A stretch of 64,000 nucleotides of DNA from Cherax quadricarinatus (taxonomy: Eukaryota > Arthropoda > Malacostraca > Decapoda > Parastacidae), in contig NC_091368.1 of NCBI RefSeq assembly GCF_038502225.1, positions 20,594,164 through 20,658,163 on the forward strand. Reading direction: 5' to 3'. This document shows, piece after piece, positions 11,396 to 20,825 of the stretch. Made by a program: the position numbers and the translations under genes. Each line of letters opens with the position of its first letter. Position 1 is the stretch's first letter. Under the pieces are notes generated by a model, which searched no databases, had not been told where the DNA came from, and saw only the letters and a program-made list of their open reading frames with translations.

Positions 11396-11945
11396 ATTTG
11401 CAAGAATAACTTAAACTACCAGGGGAAAATGAAACGGGTATTAACCAAAACGGAGGGTTCAATTCCTGCTCTGCTCAAACTGTAAATAAATCAGAGGGCT
11501 CGATCCCTACTTCAATTAAGCTATATGTATTAATTAAAGCGAAGGATTCTATGCCGGCTCCGAGCAAACAGTAAGTAGAATGGGGTCACTTGACCATCCA
11601 ATCTTCTCACCAACAAATCAAGAGTGTCCTATGACAGTTCCCTTGATATAATAAAGAGCTCAATGAAACAAATTGTCACTGGAAAATCTCGGGTCCCTAG
11701 AGTCTAATCCTCCAAAGTGTTTCAAGCTCACACAAAATTAGGTGGCAGAATTAAATATTATATCCTGCCTGACTTGACTTACAATAAATTGAGACTATAC
11801 AATCACCAAATCTCTTAAATACCTGTACTGTAGTCCTACCATAGAGAATGATTACTCATGGCTGGTGGTAACCGTCTGTGGTATGCAGCGTTGAAGTTCC
11901 AATGGTAGATTCGAGATAGAGTTGAATCTTGATTCAGTAGAGTTG
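11396..11945 (-). other. Gypsy-B untranslated leader
   Basis: The non-coding leader lies between the primer-binding site and gag. It contains repeated clauses such as GAGGGTTCAATTCCTGCTC and GAGGGCTCGATCCCTACTT, which look like weak direct repeats. No open frame of note. Confidence 0.6.
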
Positions 11946-11965
11946 ATCCTGGCAAGGTCGCCACT
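11946..11965 (-). other. Gypsy-B primer-binding site
   Basis: On the minus strand, two bases after the 5' LTR, the sequence is TGGCGACCTTGCCAGGATCA. It starts with TGG, complementary to a tRNA CCA end, and resembles the tRNA-Arg-type sites of the mdg1/412 group (from memory). The position is firm; the tRNA identity is inference. Confidence 0.7.
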
Positions 11966-11967
11966 TG

Positions 11968-13922
11968 TGAAGGCTTACTCAGCCCTGTAACAACTTCAGA
12001 CAGTATTACCAAGGCTGGCTCCTCCTCAGGAAAATTAATGAACAGAAAAAGAAATAACAAACGTAAACACTTTATTATATAGAAAATACAGAATATAAAA
12101 CACTTATTTTTTTTTTTCAACAAGTCGGCCGTCTCCCACCGAGGCAGGGTGACCCCAAAAAAAAAGAAAGAAAATCCCCAAAAAGAAAATACTTTCATCA
12201 TCATTCAACACTTTCACCACACTCGCACATTATCACTGTTTTTGCAGAGGTGCTCAGAATACAACAGTTTAGAAGCATATACATATAAAGATACACAACA
12301 TATCCCTCCAAACTGCCAATATCCCAAACCTCTCCTTTAAAGTGCAGGCAACATTGTACTTCCCATTTCCAGGACTCAAGTCCGACTATATGAAAATAAC
12401 CGGTTTCCCTGAATCCCTTCACTAAATATTACCCTGCTCACACTCCAACAGATCGTCAGGTCCCAAGTACCATTCATCTCCATTCACTCCTATCTAACAC
12501 GCTCATGCACACTTGCTGGAAGTCCAAGCCCCTTGCCCACAAAACCTCCTTTACCCCCTCTCTCCAACCCTTTCGAGGACGACCCCTACCCCACCTTCCT
12601 TCCCCTATAGATTTATATGCTTTCCATGTCATTCTACTTTGATCCATTCTCTCTAAATGACCAAACCACCTCAACAACCCCTCTTCTGCCCTCTGACTAA
12701 TACTCCACACCTTTTCCTAATTTCCACACTCCGAATTTTCTGCATAATATTTACATCACACATTGCCCTTAGACAGGACATCTCCACTGCCTCCAACCGT
12801 CTCCTCGCTGCTGCATTTACCACCCAAGCTTCACACCCATATAAGAGTGTTGGTACTACTATACTTTCATACATTCCCTTATTTGCCTCCATAGATAACG
12901 TTTTTTGACTCCACATATACCTCAACGTACCACTCACCTTTTTTCCCTCATCAATTCTATGATTAACCTCATCCTTCATAAATCCATCCGCCGACACGTC
13001 AACTCCCAAGTATCTGAAAACATTCACTTCTTCCATACTCCTCCTCCCCAATTTGATAAAACACTTAAATATGAAATATTAATCCTACATTAAAGAAAAT
13101 GAAAAATGAAAAATATAAATGATAACTGAATTCAATGCTAATATATATAGGGGTGTCTGGTGTTGGTGACACTGAGTGTTGTTGAAATCATAGCCGTTGC
13201 TGATGATGGGGGGAGGGGGGTCGCAGGTGTTGGTTACGACCCACTGGCTAGTTCTTCACAGTATAGCAGTGAGTATTATGTCTCGATGACAGGAAAGCAG
13301 GTTCTTTACCACTGCAATGATGAGGGGTTACGTCCTGCAATTTCGTACAGGTGCACAGGTAATTAAATCCAAAAAGGGGAAGTCTCAGGACGTTAGTCCA
13401 TCTCCATCAGTTTTCCTCATTGATTGGCAGGTGACCCTCTCTGTCATCCAAGCTGGAAAGATAGAAAAGTTACCCACTGGTTAAGAAAACACTCTCCATG
13501 ATAAGTACAATACCTAAAAGATGTGGTGATTATTACAACAGTCAACTTAGAGCAAGACTGAAAGGACTAAGTTTATTATTGGTCAAAAGTGAAGCTTTCA
13601 ACCAATAAATTCACTAGAATACAAGGCAGGCATGTCCTTACAGTAGTGCTCGGAGCTGTGAGTCTAGTGATTACTGTTTGGACCGGAGCCCCACACGTCA
13701 CCTTTCGGGAGGGGGGGGAAGAAGGAGGGGAAGGGATAGTGGGAGCTAGACTGACCCTACCTTAACAAGCAGCCAGCAGTCAAACTATCACTTTAGGGGT
13801 GGGGGAAAAAAGGCGGGAATAGCGGGAGCTTGACTTACCCTACCTTAACAAGTAGCCGGCAATGAAACTGTTGTTATTATATACTCCCTCGCTACTCCTA
13901 TCTATTGAACTTTTCCCTCTCA
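11968..13922 (-). repeat. Gypsy-B 5' LTR (right), with LINE insertion
   Basis: 1955 bp. After subtracting the 951-bp L-C insert and its 10-bp duplication the LTR is 994 bp, against 993 bp for its partner. The two differ by scattered substitutions and small indels only, so Gypsy-B is fairly young relative to the LINE it split. The LTR should hold promoter and polyadenylation signals, but I could not place a convincing core promoter. Confidence 0.9.
12107..13057 (-). mobile_element. LINE L-C fragment in LTR, copy 1
   Basis: A 5'-truncated non-LTR element in minus orientation, bounded by AAAACACTTA at 12097-12106 and 13058-13067. It begins on the plus strand with a T run, the complement of a poly(A) tail, followed by the 3' end GTCTCCCACCGAGGCAGGGT. 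Coding pieces match copy 3: MEEVNVFRYLGVDVSADG, LLYGCEAWV, RRRLEAVEMSCLRAM and LLRWFGHLERM, the C-terminal region of a LINE RT protein. Frame breaks near 12700 show decay. Confidence 0.92.
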
Positions 13923-14418
13923 GTGGGTGATGTGTATTGCATGCAAAATTATGGAAAAGATTATTATGAAAAGAGTGGTGGAGCACCCAGAAAGGAATGG
14001 GCTAATACACGACAACCAGCACGGCATCAGAGAAGGAACAACCTGCATCACAAACCTATTGGAATTCTATGACAAGATAACAGAATAAAGACAGGAGAAG
14101 GATGGGTAGACTGCATCTTCTTGGACTGTATGAAGGCTTTCCACACAGTAGCACAGAGGAGACCGGTTGAAAAGCTAGATGAGCAAGCAAGAATAGGAAA
14201 GTACTGCACTGGATCAGGGAATACCTGACAGGAAGGAAACAACGTGTGTCGGTACGAGAAGTGTCAGAGTGGGTGCATGTCTTGAGTGGGGTTCTACCGT
14301 GGTTAATCCTAGGTCCTATGCTGTTTCTTATGTATTTGAATGACATGACGAAAGGGATAGTCAGAGATGTCCCTGTTTGCACCTGATGTAAAACTAATGA
14401 GGTTAGGAAAAAGGACAA

Positions 14419-14553
14419 GTTTTTCCTGATGCGTATCTTAGTCAGATGATACCCAGCCATTGGAGCTTTTGATCTCTGTCCGAGGCTTTCCGCTGGCTTA
14501 CCGGTCCACCCCTTTAAAAACTGTGTTCATACTGACCACTTTATGACTGAAGT
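14419..14553. other. Unassigned block replacing L-B RT C-terminus
   Basis: Between the RT palm remnant and the L-B 3' end lie about 135 bp that match none of the other L-B copies and hold no frame. It may be a small insertion coupled to a deletion, or a fragment of another repeat. Confidence 0.5.
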
Positions 14554-14728
14554 ACTTCTTCAGTCATATATAGGTCAGGAAGTGGAGCAGTCTAGTGAGT
14601 GATGTAGTGGAGGCATATCTTTAAGATATATGATAAAGCTCATGGAGCAGGGAGAGAGTGAACCTAGTAGCGAAAAGTGAAGCGGGGCCAGGAGCTGTGA
14701 TTCGACCCTTGCAACTACAATTAGATAA

Positions 14729-14730
<2 letters not shown>

Positions 14731-14797
<67 letters not shown>

Positions 14798-14806
14798 CAC
14801 ACACAA
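14731..14806 (+). repeat. (AC)n microsatellite at L-B 3' end
   Basis: A near-perfect CA run directly after the L-B 3' untranslated region. Copy 3 ends the same way at 51475. Confidence 0.95.
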
Positions 14807-14819
14807 ACAGTGATACAGA

Positions 14820-14893
14820 ATTGTTCATAATGTACCACTGTAGATAAAATACTTTGACATATCTTGAACATTTCTGGGTGAGTTGTCTCTGAA
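14820..14893 (-). pseudogene. LINE L-G remnant, 3' piece
   Basis: Matches 51570-51640 in the other L-G copy (ACCACTGTRGATAAAATACTTTG). It is joined in sequence to the piece at 19197-19396 if the intervening 4.3 kb is removed. The target duplication TGTCTCTGAA (14884-14893 and 19197-19206) marks the insertion. Confidence 0.75.
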
Positions 14894-15039
14894 CTGATAA
14901 ATTATACATGTGCAACACTTGGAAATCTTTCCTGAAACCTTTCGCCACACAGTGGCTTCATCAGTCCATACAAAGAAGATTGGCGAAGAACAGGAAGAGT
15001 ATGAGGTAATCAGTCCCTTAGCCTTGAGAGACTGATTAC
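14894..15039 (-). repeat. Hammerhead-like foldback, copy 2, left arm
   Basis: The left arm of a foldback whose right arm is at 19069-19196. It reads on the minus strand GGACTGATGAAGCCAC, a hairpin and GAAAG in place of GAAAC. The arm runs to the palindrome centre (GAGAGACTGATTAC), where a CR1 has inserted. Confidence 0.85.
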
Positions 15040-15208
15040 ATAAGAACATAAGAAAGCAGGAACACTGCAACGGGCCTACTGACCCAAGCGGAGCAGGTCC
15101 ATGTCCCCCCTTCTCCGGATAAGCCCAATGACCCACCCAGGCTGGTCACCTCCACTCAAGGAAGGAGCAACGCACCAGACCCAGCAGCACAAGCTAGTCA
15201 GGTCCAGC

Positions 15209-18114
15209 TCACACCCACCCGCACCTACTCATGTATTTATCTAACCTATTTTTAAAAGAACACAACGTTTTGGCCTGAATAACTGTACTCGGGAGTTTGT
15301 TCCACTCATCCACAACTCTATTACCAAACCAGTGCTTTCCTACATCCTTCCTGAATCTGAATTTTTCCAACTTGAAACCATTGCTGCGAGTCCTGTCTTG
15401 GCTGGAAATTTTCAGCACGCTATTTACATCCCCTTTATTTATTCCTGTTTTCCATTTATACACCTCGATCATATCCCCCCTAATTCTACGCCTTTCGAGA
15501 GAGTGCAGATTCAGGGGCCTCAGTCTATCCTCATAGGGAAGACTTCTGATACATGGGATCATCTTTGTCATCCTCCTCTGTACGTTTTCCAGAGCATTTA
15601 TATACATTCTGTAATACGGTGACCAGAACTGAGCAGTATAGTCTAAATGAGGCCTAACCAAGGATATATAGAGTTGAAGAGCAACCTGAGGACTTCCATT
15701 ATTTATACTTCTAGTTATGAAGCCAAGAATTCTGTTGGTTTTGGATTACTAACCAGAACTCCTAAATCCTTTTCGCAATCAGTAGTATTAAGATCTACAT
15801 TATTTAGTTTATATGTCGCATGGTTATTTTCCTGTCCAACATTTAGAACTTCGCAATTGTCTACGTTAAACTGCATCTGTCACTTCTCTGACCATTGCAT
15901 CAGTCTATTCAAATCCTCCTGGAGTGCTCTAGTGTCCTCATTAGAATGAACTGGACGGCCTATTTTGGTGTCATCAGCAAATTTGCTTATGTCGCTTTTT
16001 AGTCCCTCATCTATGTCGTTTATGTAAATTGTGAACAACAACGGGCCCAACACTGACCCCTGAGGAACATCGCTTGTGACGTGCCCCCATTCTGATTTCT
16101 CCCCATTTATGCAAACTCTCTGCTGCCTACTTGTCAGCCATGCCTCTACCCAGGAAAAAATTTCTCCTCCTATTCCGTGTGCCTTAAGTTTCCTCAATAG
16201 CCTCTGGTGTGGAACTCTATCGAAAGCCTTAGTGAAGTCCATATACACAATATCATATTCATTACCGTGATCTACCTCCTCAAACACCTTAGTGAAAAAT
16301 GTTAGTAAATTCGTAAGACAGGAACGCCCCTTTGCAAAACTGTGTTGAGTTTCATTAATCAATCTGTGCCTATCAAGATGGCTACAAATTGATTCGGCAA
16401 TTGTTGATTCCATAAATTTTCCCACTATGGAGGTAAGGCTTATTGGTCTATAGTTCGAAGCCAAGGACCTGTCACCTGCCTTGTAAATAGGTATTACATT
16501 TGCCATTTTCCACTTACCAGGTACTATACCAGTTTGTAGTGATATGTTAAAAAGATTAGCCAAAGTTATGCTAAGTTCATCTTTACATTCCTTTAACACC
16601 CTTGCAAACAGTTCATCAGGGCCTGGGGATTTGTTAGGTTTTAGCTTCTCTATTTGTCTGAGGACCATGTCTCTAGTTACGGCAATCGTACATAGTTTAT
16701 TATCATCCTGTTCTACATAATATATTATTTCAGGAATATCGCTAGTATTTTCCTGGGTGAAAACTGAGAGGAAGTAGGTATTGAGAATTTCACACACATC
16801 CTTATCACTGTCAGTGATCTGACCAGAGTTACTCTTAAGTGGGTCAATCTTGTCCCTAATCTTACTTCTGTATACCTGAAAGAACCCTTTTGGGTTAGTC
16901 TTTGAATCCCTTGCGACCTTAACCTCATAATCCCTTTTTGCTTTTCTTATTCCTTTATTTCTCTCTTTAATTGAATATATTGATTTCTTAACTGCCTATC
17001 CCCTCTTCTGATACGCCTATATATGCCTCTCTTTTGACCATTGAGATGTTTTAATCTATTTTTCATCCATTTGGGATCATTTTTGTTAGATCTAATTTCC
17101 CTACTCGGAACAAAAGTTGTCTTGGCAGCTAGAACTATGCTCTGAAAAACGTCATATTGGCAACCAAGATCACCTACCTCACCCATAGTCAGGACATCCC
17201 AATTCAGCCCACTGAGGTAATTTTTCAGTCCCATGAAGTCGGCCAAGCGAAAATCTGGGACAGAGATTTGATTGCAGTTTTCTTGGTAATTCCATGATAT
17301 ATTGAAACTAAGTAATTTGTGATCACTTTCCCCAAGCTCATCGTTAACCTTAAGATTATTAATTAGTGACTCTTTGTTGGCAAGAACCAAGTCAAGCAGA
17401 TTGTTTCCTCTAGTTGGTTCTGTCAAAACCTGTTCTTAAAAGCAATCCTGAATCATATCAAGAAAGTCACCAGACTCAAGATTTCCTGTCATATTGTTCC
17501 AATCAATTTGTCTAGTTAAAATCTCCCATTATCACAAGATTTTCATATCTAGATGCCTTATGAATTTCGCCCCATATCTCCTTACTGCACTCCCTATCAA
17601 GGTTTGAGGGCCTGTAAATCACACCCAAAATTAATATGTCAAGTCCCTCGAGAAACTGTAGCCAAACAGATTCTGTGTTCGATGTTTCTAATCTTATATC
17701 ATGTCTAAGACAACAATTTAAATTTTCTCTGACATACATCGCCAATCCACCACTCTTCCTGTTGACTCTATCAGTGTGGAATAGTTTATAACCCTGCATG
17801 TTGCATTCAGAAGGCATTTGTCTATCTTTCAGGTTGAACCAGGTCTCTGTTTTACCAATAATATCTATATTACCTATACTTGCAAGTAATCTTAGCTCAT
17901 CTACCTTATTTCTTAGACTCCTACTATTTGTATAGTAAACCTTAAGGGAGCTAGTCACTTGTTGCCCTCTGTTATCTCTCTTTTTTTTTTGTTGATCAAT
18001 TGATTTGCCATTACTAGCAACTTTATTTTGAATATTGTCTTTTAAACATATCCCTGAGGTATCCCGGTAATAACTGCTGTTTTTAACCCTAATGCTGCAG
18101 CCTGTTTCCCACAA
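15209..18114 (-). pseudogene. CR1-1 ORF2: endonuclease-reverse transcriptase
   Basis: Endonuclease first: VYYTNSRSLRNKVDELR, KTETWF (usually ITETW), LGVIYRPS, MGDFN and SDHKLL. RT follows: NVIPIYKAGDRS, NYRPISLTSIVGK, HSFAKGRSC, YMDFTKAFDRVPH, SDVPQGSVLGPLLFTIYIND and the active site KFADDTKIG, then the C-terminal RRRIRGDMIEVYKW. The endonuclease nicks the target and the RT copies the RNA onto the nick. Frame breaks lie near 17430-17510, 16800-16950 and 15660-15880; each block is otherwise well preserved. Confidence 0.9.
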
Positions 18115-18119
18115 ACACC

Positions 18120-18911
18120 CATACCTTTATAATCTATGAGTTTAAATTCCTAGACAAGTCATCAATTACCCTCTCAATCGAATTGGCTAATGCAACCACT
18201 CCATCCCCTGAGAGATGAACCTCATCCCTTGCATACATATCACGTTTGCCAAATAATAGGTCCCAGTTATTAATGAATGTGGATTGCAAGTTCCTTGCAG
18301 CACCTGTCTAGCCAGCAATTTATACCAATTGCCCTAGACATCCATTCACTGCCCACTCCCTTTCAAGGCAAGATGCTACATATGACTGGGATCCCTCTCT
18401 TAAACCTAACTACGTCTATGGCTGACCTGTACTTATCCAGCACCTCCTGTCTCCTGCCCTTCCCAATGTCATTACCCCCAGCACTAAGACAGATAATGGG
18501 CTTGTTCCCATTACCTGATATATTATTATCCAACCTGCTGACTATGTCACCAACACCAGCTCCAGGAAGGCACACCCTCTGTCTGAGCTCTCTGTCTCTG
18601 TTACTAAAAGCACGGTCCATATATCTTACCTGAGAATCTCCTACTATTAAAGTATGCTTACCTTGATTAGCAGGGGAATCAGTGGTACCTTCAACCTCAC
18701 TAACCACTGAAGTGCACTCGTCCTGGAGAACAGAGAATCGATTTCCTACCTTCACATCTTCTCTGTTAATCCTCCATATCTTTATTCTTCCTGAACTGTG
18801 AACCACTTGCCACTTAAAGCGGCTGCCACTATCACTGCTGGTGACCATTTCCTCCTTACCAGCTAAATCTTTCTCACACTCACTCCCAAACTCATCTAGG
18901 CGAAGCTTCAT
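18120..18911 (-). pseudogene. CR1-1 ORF1: SGNH-esterase-like protein
   Basis: The minus strand encodes LIVGDSQVRYMDRAF (block I, GDS), LPGAGVGDIVSRL, ICLSAGGNDIGKGR (GGND block) and, in a second frame near 18150-18230, ARDEVHLSGDGVVAL with the Asp-x-x-His pair. These are the SGNH hydrolase blocks known from the ORF1 of CR1 LINEs, proposed to act on lipids or membranes. The N-terminal part is charged. A frameshift near 18360 splits the esterase domain. Confidence 0.85.
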
Positions 18912-19068
18912 CCTCCTATTTTCCTCCTGAAGAAGTAGAACCTCAATTCTTCAACACTTTAACCTGAGATTCTAAAACACTACAACAAGCCATGGTGCTT
19001 GGTAATACCCCACGCTAACTCCCAGAGCTTAGGACAGGTATGACTGCAGGTGACCACTGACCTCCAAT

Positions 19069-19196
19069 TCTTTACCATTCTCCTTTGTATGGACTGATGA
19101 AGCCACTGTGTGGCGAAACGTTTCAATGAAGATACCAAAGTGTTGCACATATGTCTAATTTATCAACTTGTCGGTTCTCTGAACCATTCATCAACA
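19069..19196 (+). repeat. Hammerhead-like foldback, copy 2, right arm
   Basis: The arm carries CTGATGA (19094-19100), the hairpin GCCAC/GTGGC, GAAAC (19115-19119), an AATGAAGATACC tail and the terminal GTCGGTTCTCTGAACC hairpin. It pairs with 14894-15039 and is followed by the target duplication TGTCTCTGAA. Confidence 0.85.
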
Positions 19197-19396
19197 TGTC
19201 TCTGAATTCATTAATCTAATCGCACTCCCGTACATAATGACGCAAGGTGTGACAATAGTCCATCTGGCAAAGTTTACATTTCGTTTGGTCTACATCTGGT
19301 GGTGGTGATTTAACCTGCCAAAGATACTTGTAACCCGGCCGAAGCCGGGCGGTAGTGACATCCAAGAGTCTGCTTATTTTGTTGGATGCACCATGG
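19197..19396 (-). pseudogene. LINE L-G remnant, C-terminal Cys/His domain
   Basis: The minus strand reads GASNKISRLLDVTTARLRPG, YLWQV and the Cys/His segment CKLCQMDYCHTLRHYVREC. A Cys/His domain after RNase H or RT is usual at the C-terminus of I/R1-like LINE ORF2. The copy continues in 14820-14893 on the far side of the inserted foldback and CR1. Clade assignment is inference. Confidence 0.7.
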
Positions 19397-19882
19397 ACAT
19401 AAGAAGGAAGGAACACTGCAGCAGTCCTACTGGCTCATGCGAGGCAGGTCCAATTCTCCTACCGGATTAAGCCAATGCCTTGACCTAGTCAGGTCAGGCC
19501 ACTTTCACTTAAGGAAGGAGCACGGCATCTGACCTTGTAGAACAAGCTAGTCAGGTCCAACTCACACTCACCCACACCCACTCATGTATTTATCTAACCT
19601 ATTTTTAAAACTTCACAACGTTTTAGCCTCTATGACGGTACTCGGGACTTAAGAACATAAGAACATAAGAAAGGAGGAACACTGCAGGAGGCCTGTTGGC
19701 CCATACTAGGCAGGTCCTTTACAATTCATCCCACTAACAAAACATTTGCCCAACCCAATTTTCAATGCCACCCAAGAAATAAGCTCTGATGTGAAAGTCC
19801 CACTCAAATCCAACCCCTCCCACTCATGTACTTATCCAACCTAAATTTGAAACTACCCATCCACAACTCTACTGCCAAACCT
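19397..19882 (-). repeat. Two short CR1 3' ends in tandem
   Basis: Two 5'-truncated CR1 3' ends in the same orientation: 19397-19648 and 19649-19882, each opening with ATAAGAA-type 8-bp tail repeats and the GGAGGAACACTGCAG block. The second has an internal deletion inside the terminal coding region (FRLDKYMSGRGWI kept, the preceding helix lost). Confidence 0.8.
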
Positions 19883-20825
19883 CTTGCATGATAAAATGAT
19901 AAATGGATTGGCTCGTGCCATTTATATAGCCTGAGGAGTGACCATACAGGACCAACCTCTGTTATAACAGATTTCCTTCGAGACCATCTATTTAGGGGTC
20001 TATATTGTTTACATGGTTTGGCCCTGTTTGCTACTGTCATTTTCCAGCATTGTCAAATTATAAATTTTTTTGTATTCAATATTTTTTTTTTTTTTGGGGG
20101 GGGGATGCAGGAGAGTATTAAAATAATTATTAATGAATATTCTAATGTGAATTATTCTTTTATGGGCATCTGAACAATGTTTTTAAATAAAAGCTTTTCT
20201 AAATTTTTCCTTGTCTTTTCGTGGAAATTTTTTTTTCATTTTTCTTTTGATATGTTTGTTTTTAAAATTGCAGGATTTTTTTTTATAAAATTTTCATTCA
20301 CCCAGGAGCTAAAAGCTGCCTTTTCTATAAGTTTTTCCTTATTAAGAGTTAAAACCCTGAGAGGAGACTTACTGTTTATTACCAGGTGTTATTACCCTAA
20401 CAGCTAGTCCTGTATAATTCTAACTGGACTTTCTTGCTCTAACCCAGTGTCTTGTCTCTTCCTTCTTTTCGAACTTTGTTTCCCTTCAGACTACTGCTAT
20501 TAAAAGAGCAGGTAGTGACCGCATATATTAATTGAAATTACTGATCAATACCTGTTTCACCTCTCAAGTTTTATTTTTCCTCCGTTTTCTTTGTGATTTC
20601 TCGTCCTGACATCAGCCTGTGGAGTATCCACAAGATGGAACTGTATGGTGCTCTATAGAGCCCAGGTTAGCTTTGTGAGGATCACTTGATTGCACTGTTG
20701 TGTCAAATACTGTTGTGTCAGTTATGTCAGCTGTTCTTATCTGTTGTTTACTATCTTTGTCAAGTATTTAGTCGCGAAATTATTTAATCATAGTTTGCTT
20801 CTCTGAAATTTTTTGAACAGGAGAT
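19883..20825. other. Unassigned AT-rich DNA
   Basis: No supported gene. It contains a T run followed by a G run (about 20078-20103) and T-rich low-complexity sequence to 20300. A frame of 76 codons near 20177 is phenylalanine-rich and looks like a by-product of composition. Confidence 0.5.

Larger units (their letters stand above)
6225..13922 (-). mobile_element. Gypsy-B LTR retrotransposon with INT-RT order
   Basis: An LTR element in minus orientation with long LTRs (6225-7217 and 11968-13922), a 5-bp target duplication GTGGG (6220-6224 and 13923-13927), a primer-binding site and a polypurine tract. Read 5' to 3' on the minus strand the domains are gag, protease, integrase zinc finger and core, integrase GPY/F-type tail, RT start, RNase H. 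Integrase upstream of RT is the order known from Gmr1-type Gypsy elements. The RT catalytic core is deleted near 7990, so the copy is not autonomous. It sits inside L-B copy 1, and its 5' LTR carries an L-C insertion. Confidence 0.9.
13928..14813 (+). pseudogene. L-B LINE, copy 1, 3' part
   Basis: Resumes the RT begun before Gypsy-B. IVCKIMEKII-like, DNQHGIREGTTC-like, FLDCMKAF, LSGVLPWLILGPMLF and the catalytic strand appear in broken form. The YADD-like site is altered (VSLFAPDVKL-like). A foreign stretch (14419-14553) replaces the following several hundred bases. The 3' untranslated region, GCGGGGCCAGGAGCT, is shared with copies 2 and 3, and the copy ends in an AC run. Confidence 0.8.
15040..19068 (-). 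mobile_element. CR1-type LINE, nearly full length (CR1-1)
   Basis: A 4.03-kb CR1-like element on the minus strand. It begins on the plus strand with the 8-bp 3' repeat AAGAACAT, the short-tandem tail typical of CR1. It contains an ORF1 with an SGNH-esterase-like domain and an ORF2 with endonuclease and RT. It inserted into the centre of a foldback repeat. Frameshifts in ORF2 suggest it is inactive. Confidence 0.9.

Noticed and set aside
14575..14948. Val-Cys repeat frames over the CA run, and similar ones at 46182 and 51465
   Set aside because: Translations of AC microsatellites.
20177..20407. A small Phe-rich membrane protein
   Set aside because: It follows from T-rich composition, with no homologue or signal I can see.
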